A DNA stretch of 40,274 nucleotides, from NCBI GenBank assembly GCA_013288395.1, contig JABDBV010000006.1:1-40274 (forward strand). Reading direction: 5' to 3'. The DNA comes from Gammaproteobacteria bacterium (GTDB taxonomy: Bacteria; Pseudomonadota; Gammaproteobacteria; DSM-16500). The notes under the pieces were generated by a model. That model was not told the DNA's origin, searched no databases, and saw only the letters and a list, made by a program, of their open reading frames with translations. The position numbers and the translations under genes are program-made. This document shows positions 9,297 through 16,757 of the stretch, piece after piece; position 1 is the first letter of the stretch; each line of letters opens with the position of its first letter.

Positions 9297-10217
9297 ATGG
9301 AACCCAATACGCATGAACGACTCATTGATAGAATCTGGAAGAGTGAACCAACCATAGAGGGGGCAGGTGTGCATTTGAAGCGTGCATTTGGCTTCCATGA
9401 GCTCCCCCTGCTCGATCCATTCTTACTGCTCGACGATTTTCGTTCAGAAAATCCGGCGGAATATAAAGCAGGTTTTCCTTGGCATCCACATCGTGGCATT
9501 GAAACGATTACCTACGTTTTAGATGGCGACGTTGAACACGGTGATAGCATGGGCCATAAAGGAGATATTTCCTCAGGCGATGTGCAATGGATGACGGCTG
9601 GTAGCGGCATCATTCACCAAGAAATGCCTAAAGGTAATAGTAAAGGTCAGATGCTCGGCTTCCAATTATGGGCTAATTTACCCGCTAACATGAAAATGAT
9701 GGATCCACGTTATCGCGGCATTAAGAAAAATGAAATTCCATTGGTAACGACAGCAGATGGCGCATCCGTACGAATCATTTGCGGCGAAATCAACGGCACT
9801 AAAGGCCCCGTGCAGGATATTGTCATTGAGCCAGAGTATATGGATGTAGAACTTCCCGCTAACAAATCATTCACACACATTGTTAAACCCAACCACAACG
9901 TATTTGCGTATGTCATCGATGGCGAAGCTTATTTTGATCAACAACGCACTCCTTTTTCACATGATGCAACAGGTGTGAATTATTTTGATATGCGCTCCCC
10001 CTGCCCTTGCGCTAATGGTTCGTTGGTTTTATATAAAAAAAATGGCACACACATTACGGTGACCACCGATAAACATTCCGTGCGATTTTTACTAGTCTCA
10101 GGCAAGCCACTCAATGAACCAATAGCCTGGTATGGCCCGATCGTAATGAATACACAAGAGCAATTACGGGAAGCATTTAAAGAGTATAAAGATGGGTCTT
10201 TTGTGCAACATCGATAA
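9297..10217 (+). CDS. Pirin family protein
   Basis: A 306-residue bicupin of the pirin/YhhW family, metal-binding proteins some of which are quercetin dioxygenases. The N-terminal cupin holds the metal ligands: HPHRGIET near residue 62 gives two His, and GIIHQEMP near residue 102 gives His and Glu. A second cupin follows and length is usual for the family. Start ATG 9297 has a good Shine-Dalgarno sequence (AAGGAAAGGAAG) about 8 bases upstream. The gene lies 36 bases after the first ankyrin-nucleotidyltransferase gene, so co-transcription is possible, although a functional link is not evident. No frameshift or lost ligand is seen. Confidence 0.92.
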   Translation: MEPNTHERLIDRIWKSEPTIEGAGVHLKRAFGFHELPLLDPFLLLDDFRSENPAEYKAGFPWHPHRGIETITYVLDGDVEHGDSMGHKGDISSGDVQWMTAGSGIIHQEMPKGNSKGQMLGFQLWANLPANMKMMDPRYRGIKKNEIPLVTTADGASVRIICGEINGTKGPVQDIVIEPEYMDVELPANKSFTHIVKPNHNVFAYVIDGEAYFDQQRTPFSHDATGVNYFDMRSPCPCANGSLVLYKKNGTHITVTTDKHSVRFLLVSGKPLNEPIAWYGPIVMNTQEQLREAFKEYKDGSFVQHR

Positions 10218-10292
10218 TAACTATATGTTTTAATTAATAAAAATTACATGTTGCTGTGCTGGTCATTTATGTATAATTTGCTTATAATGTAT

Positions 10293-10305
10293 CCACTATA
10301 AAAAT
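10293..10305 (+). promoter_or_regulatory. Shared upstream block CCACTATAAAAAT
   Basis: Counterpart of the blocks at 5624 and 29045, ending 23 bases before ATG 10329. Two TATAAT hexamers lie just upstream (10272-10277, 10283-10288), so the exact promoter cannot be fixed by eye. Confidence 0.4.
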
Positions 10306-10328
10306 ATTAGTGCGCACCCGAGGCCAGC

Positions 10329-13300
10329 ATGTCGCGATCAAGAGAAGACTCAAGCTATGAGGCGCTCATTGCATGTAAAAACACCCCTATTAACAAAGCA
10401 CTTGTTTCAACTTTACCACAATGGTTAAAAAGCAAGCTCACGCCACAGGGTGTTAGCCTCGAAGCATTATTTGCGAAAAAAGGGGAATTTGATGCGTTAA
10501 CATTCTACTGGGATATAGAGCAACAACCTGATAATACTATTAATCATAACGAAGGCTTTATGAAGGCCATCGAAAACGACTATCCCGAAATTGTAAAAGA
10601 ATTTTGTAAGCGGAAATTAAGTAATTTTGTAGCGCCATTATTTGAGGTTGCCTATTTCGGAGACGAAGCCAGATTCAGCCAATTAAAAAAATCATACGCA
10701 ACTGAAGCGCTGAAATCTAATGTTAGACAGTTATCACTTCAGACGGATAGAGCAGGTAAAAAAGCTAAGTTACCGCTACATTATGCCATTGCCGGTGGCC
10801 ATGAAGATGTCTTTAAATTCTTTTTTGACATCTTTTTAGAAGCAACTCCCGCAAAAAACCATTGGATACCAAGCCTACTATCCGCAGCGATTAAAAGTCG
10901 ACATATAACCCTTTGCCGCTTTTTTATGGGCAAAGTGGTTGAAGATATAGCCAGCAGACACCCTAATGCCTTGTCAATTTACGTAGCAAAATTACTTGAA
11001 ATTATCATGGAAACAGGTGACAGACCTAGCGAAGTTGCTATGACAATTATTGATGCCATACCAAATATCGAAATGAAAAATAAATGGCTTGAGCGATTTG
11101 TATTTAACTCGTTAGAAATGGAATATGATACTATTTTTACCGCGTTAATAGCTCATATTAATTTTGACAACATAGAAATTGCTGCAGAATTCATGGCTGA
11201 AACATTCTTTTCCGCAAATATAAATGAATCTGAAACAAAAGATATGCCTAAAGTAGTCATTGATGCTTGCTTACCCACCCTTACTAAAAATCCAGCGTTA
11301 CTCAACTTGCTTATCAGAATAATCTTGCAAGAATATGATGAAGAGAATGAGGGAGATACACTCGAAAATAACCTAAAATTGGCACATCATATACTGAGCC
11401 ACATTCCTACAGAAATAAAAGAAGTTGCTGCTTTACTTCACCCTCAAACTAAGAGGTTGGACACTGAACTTGATCAACTGGTTGAGTCGGCGTTTACATT
11501 AGCTAAGCTTTCACAGCCTATTGTAAGCGAATGTATAAATTATAAATTATTCGAGCTATCAAAAAGAAAAGCCCCCTTATCTGAATTCAGGCCATTACTG
11601 CCAGCATATAGCGCATCACTTGAAAATAAAGCTGCAAATTCTTCTAATTCGATCGAATATTATTGTGGCGCTCATTTAGCATTCTTACTGAATAAACCAG
11701 AATTTGCATATGAATATTATGAAAAATGCGCATCCGACCCAAAAAAGTTGTTCATTCTTACTGCTGCAGATCGAATTTTATCAAGCTATCTATTAATCAT
11801 GTTTAAGGAAATAGACATAGAACTCCCTGATGCGTTTTACGAAACGTATAAAAATAATTTGGCTACGCTGATTGATCCAGGTGCAGTAAAATTTATCATC
11901 GCATTTGACGCAATACAATTCCATACATCCGTAAAAGCTAGAAGCAACTCATTAAAAAAATTCGAAGAAGAAATAATTGCAATTGACTGTACTTTGCCAA
12001 AGACGATTGAAGATAAAGACGCTAACGCTCTTTCGTTTCATGTTTTAACGATAAAACATACCTTATCGGCTATGGATAGGGTATTAGATCAACTGGCGTC
12101 GAATAATAAATTATTTAAAAATGTAGTAATAAATGACCCTGTTAACTTTAATGACAAACCTTCGAATACGCTAGAGGAGGCGTATAATATCCGGTCTATC
12201 TACATCATCAAGCAAGCACTGATGTCATTTTCATTATCGTTGAACACATTTTTTAGAATCGAAAGAAGCATTGCGTTTTTGAATGAGAATCTAAAATTAG
12301 TTAAAGAAAAACTTAATAATATCGATAACGTAATTAAAGATACCTCAACGTTATTTTCATCAAAACCAGAAAATCCCAAGGAAAAAAAATTAGCTGAAGA
12401 AAAACTACGGCTAGAAAAAAATGCATTGCTAAAGAAAGCAAGGATGGAAGAAAGTAGAAAAGCTGAAGAATCCAGGAAAGCTGAACGCGACGATCAAATT
12501 GAGCGGCAACAATATGAAAAACAATTAGAAAAATTGGCTGCTGAAAAAAATAAAAAGAAAATGGAAGATTTTTTATTGGCACGAAAAAAAGCACAAGAAG
12601 ATGAAGAAAAAAAAGCGCAGGCAAAGAAACCAGAGAAAAACAAACAAAGAAAGATGGCAAAAAAGGCCCGGCAACAACTCTCGAAAAATAAAAGTAAAGA
12701 AACCGTTATGGTAACACCCGTCATCACTGAGACAGTGCAGATGGCTATACCAAATAATGAAAGTGAAGAAAGCGCAGAAAAACAAGAAGAAGTGATCGCT
12801 AAAACCCCAGTGATCGTCATCCCATCTATAAAGCCAACTTCTAATGTCATCAAAAAAGACGTCGCCGTAAAAGATATTAAAGAATTATCGCTAATACAAA
12901 TAATGGAAGAAGAGAGAGCAAAAGCAAACGCAGCAAAAGAGCCAATACCAAACAAAGTCATCCATTTTATTGAAGTTAGCAAAACGGAAGGAACAAACGC
13001 TGTCTCTACGAAATACGACGTATCAACAATAGCACGAACTTCTGCGCCTTCCATTGTCACACCAGTCGTATTTTTCAAACCCCCTAAGAAATTAGTGACA
13101 GCGAAGTATCCCGTGGCCATTCCTCGCCACAATTATAGGCCTTTTCCCCAACCCGGACCCTATGCTGAGGCTCCTTATTATCCTATCCAATCCCCACTTC
13201 CGGCTATCAATCCGATTTATCTTATTGCTCAATCACTGGGTTATCCATTAGATCTTGCTACTATGTTTGTTATTTTTGAAAATGATATCTTCATCACTGG

Positions 13301-14183
13301 CGGTTTTATGCGCGACTTCCACTCAAAAATAAGAGCGCCGCGTGACCGTGACATGGTCAAGTTTGGCAAACCAGAAACTGTGATATCAAAATTTCCCCGA
13401 TCAATTTTAAAAGGGAATGATGAATATTCGCCTGTTTCACTTGAGCTAGATGGAAATAAATATGATTTTAAATTTTTACCCTACAAAAGAACGCTTGAAG
13501 AAAAAGAAATCGCTTTAAAAAACGAAAGTTTTGACCGCGATTTAACCGGTAATGCTATTTATTCAACGATTGTAAAAACCGGTCTGCAAGAATTTGATTT
13601 TTGGGGTGGAAAGAGTGACATAGCCAATAAACGGCAGCAAATTGTTAATAAAGATGCGTCTATTGGTAGATATTTTTTACATCCTGAGCAGTATTTCAGA
13701 TTGTTATATGTAAATAATTATATGCATTATATTTATACTAGAGAGACTACAAACTTAGTTATTGAAATTAAAAAGCATGAACCTAGTTTTATTAAAGAAT
13801 GTAAAGTAAAAAATGCTGCGATATCACGAACCATCAATACCATGCTGGAATGTTATCATCAATGGGGGCTTTACAAGCTTATTGAAAATAATCAATTATC
13901 CACTTTGTTAATCGATTCAAATACAGTTGCAAAAGATGCAATTTCTCTTTACCAAGCCAGTTTTCGCTCTCATCTCTTGGAAGCGATATTTACTGTTGGC
14001 CGTAGAGAAGACTCTCTATTTGAACCCGGCTATTTAATTTGGCGACATCTTGATAAATCCTCACTACAAGCATTAAGCTTAGTGGGCATACGTGGGTTTA
14101 GTATGTTTACCAGGGCATGTGAAGAACAGTATCAAATTGATCAACTTTCAAGTTTTAAAAAAACACCAAAAAATAAATTTTAA
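10329..14183 (+). CDS. Ankyrin-like protein with C-terminal poly(A) polymerase/CCA-type nucleotidyltransferase head domain (copy 2)
   Basis: 1284 residues, paralogous to the 5661 gene over its whole length and most similar in the C-terminal domain. Residues 101-200 are ankyrin-like (KLPLHYAIAGGHEDVFKFFF, then a second unit). The F-box-like N-terminus of copy 1 is degenerate here. A highly charged, probably coiled-coil or single-helix segment (about 680-790) ends in a Lys/Arg-rich stretch around residues 761-790 (KNKQRKMAKKARQQ). The head domain keeps GGFMRD (991-996), DRD (Asp1006, Asp1008), YDFKF, DRDLTGNAIYS (Arg1070-Asp1071) and DFWGGKSDI, so the catalytic carboxylates are intact. As in copy 1, the EDxxR specificity motif is replaced (HPEQYFR). 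The C-terminus has an acidic patch (CEEQ) like some Dot/Icm substrates, which is weak evidence. The start has CGAGG 6 bases upstream. Confidence 0.86.
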   Translation: MSRSREDSSYEALIACKNTPINKALVSTLPQWLKSKLTPQGVSLEALFAKKGEFDALTFYWDIEQQPDNTINHNEGFMKAIENDYPEIVKEFCKRKLSNFVAPLFEVAYFGDEARFSQLKKSYATEALKSNVRQLSLQTDRAGKKAKLPLHYAIAGGHEDVFKFFFDIFLEATPAKNHWIPSLLSAAIKSRHITLCRFFMGKVVEDIASRHPNALSIYVAKLLEIIMETGDRPSEVAMTIIDAIPNIEMKNKWLERFVFNSLEMEYDTIFTALIAHINFDNIEIAAEFMAETFFSANINESETKDMPKVVIDACLPTLTKNPALLNLLIRIILQEYDEENEGDTLENNLKLAHHILSHIPTEIKEVAALLHPQTKRLDTELDQLVESAFTLAKLSQPIVSECINYKLFELSKRKAPLSEFRPLLPAYSASLENKAANSSNSIEYYCGAHLAFLLNKPEFAYEYYEKCASDPKKLFILTAADRILSSYLLIMFKEIDIELPDAFYETYKNNLATLIDPGAVKFIIAFDAIQFHTSVKARSNSLKKFEEEIIAIDCTLPKTIEDKDANALSFHVLTIKHTLSAMDRVLDQLASNNKLFKNVVINDPVNFNDKPSNTLEEAYNIRSIYIIKQALMSFSLSLNTFFRIERSIAFLNENLKLVKEKLNNIDNVIKDTSTLFSSKPENPKEKKLAEEKLRLEKNALLKKARMEESRKAEESRKAERDDQIERQQYEKQLEKLAAEKNKKKMEDFLLARKKAQEDEEKKAQAKKPEKNKQRKMAKKARQQLSKNKSKETVMVTPVITETVQMAIPNNESEESAEKQEEVIAKTPVIVIPSIKPTSNVIKKDVAVKDIKELSLIQIMEEERAKANAAKEPIPNKVIHFIEVSKTEGTNAVSTKYDVSTIARTSAPSIVTPVVFFKPPKKLVTAKYPVAIPRHNYRPFPQPGPYAEAPYYPIQSPLPAINPIYLIAQSLGYPLDLATMFVIFENDIFITGGFMRDFHSKIRAPRDRDMVKFGKPETVISKFPRSILKGNDEYSPVSLELDGNKYDFKFLPYKRTLEEKEIALKNESFDRDLTGNAIYSTIVKTGLQEFDFWGGKSDIANKRQQIVNKDASIGRYFLHPEQYFRLLYVNNYMHYIYTRETTNLVIEIKKHEPSFIKECKVKNAAISRTINTMLECYHQWGLYKLIENNQLSTLLIDSNTVAKDAISLYQASFRSHLLEAIFTVGRREDSLFEPGYLIWRHLDKSSLQALSLVGIRGFSMFTRACEEQYQIDQLSSFKKTPKNKF

Positions 14184-14196
14184 AGGAAATGCTTTC

Positions 14197-14874
14197 ATGA
14201 TGAACAATACGCTTCAACAAAAAGAAGTTCGCGCCTACGTCATTCTCACCTCACTTGTTATTTGTGGGCTTGCAGGCTCAATAATTACCGGTTCTAAAAT
14301 TGTTCATCTAGGCATTAATTTTCCCTTTTCAAATATTATATTTTCCATATTTACTTATCCCATTGTTGATTGCATTTGTGAACTTTGGGGTAAGCAAGTA
14401 GCCAGACAAACATTATGGTTGGGATTAGCCAGTCAATTTTTGATTGCGATGCTCATACAGTTTTCCATTATCACGCCTGCTGCACCCTATTGGCATTTAC
14501 AAAACGAATATAAGACCATACTGTCTGTAAGCAGCCACATCATTATAGCGAGTCTCATTGCCTTTAGTTTTTCACAAATCTTGGATATTTTTGTTTATCA
14601 ACGTATAAAAGAATGGTCAAAAGGAAGGTGGCTCTGGTTAAGGAGCAATGTATCCACCTATCTAGGTCAAATAGTCGATTCTTGTATTTTTGTGCTCATT
14701 GTTTTTCAAGCATCCAATCAAAAACTAAGTATTTTAGTGGGATCAGTGACTGTTAAAATTATTTTATCTTTTCTAATGACACCCGTTGTTTATACGATTG
14801 TTATTTTTACAAATCGATATCTTGAATCAAACACCTTGGCGTTTAAAAACGAGCTGGTCTTGTCCTCGAGTTAG
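14197..14874 (+). CDS. yhhQ: Queuosine precursor transporter (YhhQ/DUF165 family)
   Basis: A 225-residue inner-membrane protein with about six hydrophobic segments, matching the usual length of YhhQ, which imports preQ0/preQ1 for queuosine tRNA modification. Family features seen: an early GSKIVHLG segment, SNIIFSIFTYPIVDCICELWG in two parts, and LGQIVDSCIFVLIVF. A longer frame runs back to 14092, but that region overlaps the preceding gene. ATG 14197 has AAAGGA 9 bases upstream and gives the family length. The last codons (VLSSS then TAG) lie in a repeat boundary module (14859-14872), like the end of the porin gene at 30223, so the C-terminus seems to have been shaped by the repeat. Confidence 0.88.
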   Translation: MMNNTLQQKEVRAYVILTSLVICGLAGSIITGSKIVHLGINFPFSNIIFSIFTYPIVDCICELWGKQVARQTLWLGLASQFLIAMLIQFSIITPAAPYWHLQNEYKTILSVSSHIIIASLIAFSFSQILDIFVYQRIKEWSKGRWLWLRSNVSTYLGQIVDSCIFVLIVFQASNQKLSILVGSVTVKIILSFLMTPVVYTIVIFTNRYLESNTLAFKNELVLSSS

Positions 14875-14990
14875 AAACGAGGGGGTCAAGTCTCTGCTTA
14901 ACGAATAAATATAAATCAGAATAACAATTACAGGAATTTTAATATTCGTTAAGCAGAGACTTGACCCCCTCGTCTAACCCGCGAACAAAC
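14859..14990. repeat. Dispersed palindromic element, 31-bp arms (copy 1 of GGGGTCAAGTCTCTGC type)
   Basis: Perfect 31-bp inverted repeat, 14877-14907 against 14943-14973, around a 35-base spacer. The spacer is nearly the same as in the second copy at 30154-30188, so this is a mobile or copied unit rather than a plain terminator. It is flanked on both sides by a boundary module (CTTGTCCTCGAGTT at 14859; reverse form at 14976-14990). It lies between the convergent yhhQ and methyltransferase genes and could end both transcripts. Similar sequences are known next to REP-associated transposases, but no transposase is present here. Confidence 0.85.
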
Positions 14991-14992
14991 CA

Positions 14993-15895
14993 TCATCGCT
15001 CAAAACTAATCATCGAGTAGGTTTCCCCAGTATAATAAGGTTCCTCGTCAACCTCATACCCTTCCGCCAATTCAGCCGCTGTTTTGTGATCAATACACCT
15101 TATGCCAAACCCTTCACATTGCGAAATAAGATCCTTAGGTTCAAAAAATGCTTTGAATGGCGATTTCTTTTTAGAAAATTGATCCAAGGTTTTTGTAAGC
15201 GATTGATCACTTGCTGCTTGATCAAGCTCTTTCGTATGCGTTTGCATCGATGCATGCAGAAAATCGAAGCTAATAATTAACTTTTCAAAGTGAGCAGCTA
15301 AACTGCGCAATATACCAATCACCTCTGATGCCTCAAGATAAAATGTATTGCCTTCCCAAAGAATCAATGTCGATTCAGCAAAATCAATATCATGTTTTTT
15401 TAATGCGTCGATTAAATTCTCTTTGATATAATCAAGTTCAATATATTTCGCATTACTATCAATCTGGTTTTCAGTGTAAATATCTTTTTTACAATTTAAA
15501 ATTGACGGTTGGTCAATTTCGATAAATTTTACGCCAAATTTCTGAGTATATTTTAATTTGCGTGCTGGCAGCGTATCAAAGCCACTGCCCAATATAATGA
15601 TTTGTTTCACGGCTTTTTGTTTAACTGCGAGCGACACGGTGCGCCTGAAAAACCGCGTGCGGGTAGCAAGAGACAGCCACATTTTTTTATCAAGTCGCAA
15701 CGCAGCTTCGGCTGTAATATCTGCATCAACAAAAAGCGACATGAGTGGGTCTTTAAATAAATCCTTATCTCTCTTACCTTGTTTTTGGCACAAAGTCGGC
15801 CAATTTTCTTTGGCTTTCGCTACATTCTTCCAATAATTAGTGAGTAATGCGGTTGTGGAAACATTATGCGCAGTTAAAATACTTCTTAAGTGCAT
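14993..15895 (-). CDS. Class I SAM-dependent methyltransferase, LCM/TIGR00027-like
   Basis: 300 residues. The SAM-binding region reads IIILGSGFDTLPARKL followed by FIEIDQPSIL, the pattern of the leucine carboxyl methyltransferase-like family (PF04072; G-x-G-x-DT then (E)xDxP). A later LILWEGNTFYLEASEV segment matches the family's E-G-x-x-Y-L element. Family members methylate polyketides, carboxylates or unknown small molecules, so the substrate cannot be assigned. The start ATG at 15895 is only 74 bases from the divergent hydrolase start at 15970; the two share a short intergenic region. No signal peptide or membrane segment is seen. Confidence 0.82.
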   Translation of the reverse strand: MHLRSILTAHNVSTTALLTNYWKNVAKAKENWPTLCQKQGKRDKDLFKDPLMSLFVDADITAEAALRLDKKMWLSLATRTRFFRRTVSLAVKQKAVKQIIILGSGFDTLPARKLKYTQKFGVKFIEIDQPSILNCKKDIYTENQIDSNAKYIELDYIKENLIDALKKHDIDFAESTLILWEGNTFYLEASEVIGILRSLAAHFEKLIISFDFLHASMQTHTKELDQAASDQSLTKTLDQFSKKKSPFKAFFEPKDLISQCEGFGIRCIDHKTAAELAEGYEVDEEPYYTGETYSMISFER

Positions 15896-15969
15896 AAGAA
15901 ATGATTCTCCATCGTTTATACTGCGCTATAATACACTTATTTCAAACACTGCCAAATACGAGACAAACC

Positions 15970-16689
15970 ATGTCATCGCCACAAACATTCATCTTCCTAC
16001 ACGGTGCTTGGCAGGCTTCCTGGTGCTGGAAGCGCGTGGCAGACCCACTGATGGCAGCTGGTCATCGGGTAATCACGCCTGATTTACCTGGGCATGGTAT
16101 GCGTATGCAGCCCACCCACACCGTCACTTTTCAAGATTATGTCACCGCCATCATCGAGCTTGTTGAACAACAAGCAGAACCCGTCACACTCATTGGTCAC
16201 AGCATGGCCGGGCTCATTATTTCGCAAGTGGCAGAACACGTTCCAAACCGCATTAAAGAGCTAGTATTTATTGCAGCGTATATTCCAGAAGATAATCAAT
16301 CATTGTTTTCCATTGCAGAAAAACTTGAATCGCGCGGAGTATCCCCTTTGCTCCTCATTGATAGAGTTAAGCAAGAAATACAACTCAAGCGCTGCCCCGA
16401 ATTGATGTCACTTTTTTTCAATCGTTGTAGCACCAAAGACGCGCAAGAAGCCTTCAATCAATTACAACCGCAGCCCCTGCAACCCTTCACCGCCAAAGTC
16501 AGGGTAGGCGATTCTTTCAATCGGGTAGCTAAACGGTTTTTCATTTGTACCGATGACCGCGTACTTCTACCAAGCGACCAGCTAAAGATGAGCAACAAGG
16601 CCACCAAACACATTACGCACCTCGATGCAGACCATTCAGCCTACTACTCCAATACAGAGGATCTGGTGTCACTCATCAATCAAAAATGA
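15970..16689 (+). CDS. Alpha/beta hydrolase (esterase-like)
   Basis: About 239 residues. FIFLHGAWQASWCWKRVADPL gives the oxyanion-hole region (HGAW), GHSMAG holds the nucleophile Ser, FICTDDRVLLP supplies the likely acid Asp, and LDADHSAYYS the catalytic His. This is the arrangement of small alpha/beta hydrolases related to EstC and plant methyl-esterases. The frame stays open back to 15901, but homology starts at MSSPQTFIFLHG, so ATG 15970 is preferred; its Shine-Dalgarno sequence is weak. It is divergent from the methyltransferase gene, and a methylation/demethylation pairing is possible but unsupported. Confidence 0.85.
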   Translation: MSSPQTFIFLHGAWQASWCWKRVADPLMAAGHRVITPDLPGHGMRMQPTHTVTFQDYVTAIIELVEQQAEPVTLIGHSMAGLIISQVAEHVPNRIKELVFIAAYIPEDNQSLFSIAEKLESRGVSPLLLIDRVKQEIQLKRCPELMSLFFNRCSTKDAQEAFNQLQPQPLQPFTAKVRVGDSFNRVAKRFFICTDDRVLLPSDQLKMSNKATKHITHLDADHSAYYSNTEDLVSLINQK

Positions 16690-16757
16690 TACAATTATTG
16701 GTTTGAAAATTTTGCGACTCCTCTAGTCTTAGGAAATACACATAGGAGCACCGTCAC

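Noticed and set aside
12494-13132. 212-codon minus-strand frame rich in Phe, Ser and Cys
   Set aside because: It is the complement of the Lys/Glu-rich linker of copy 2; its composition is an antisense effect and it has no start signal.
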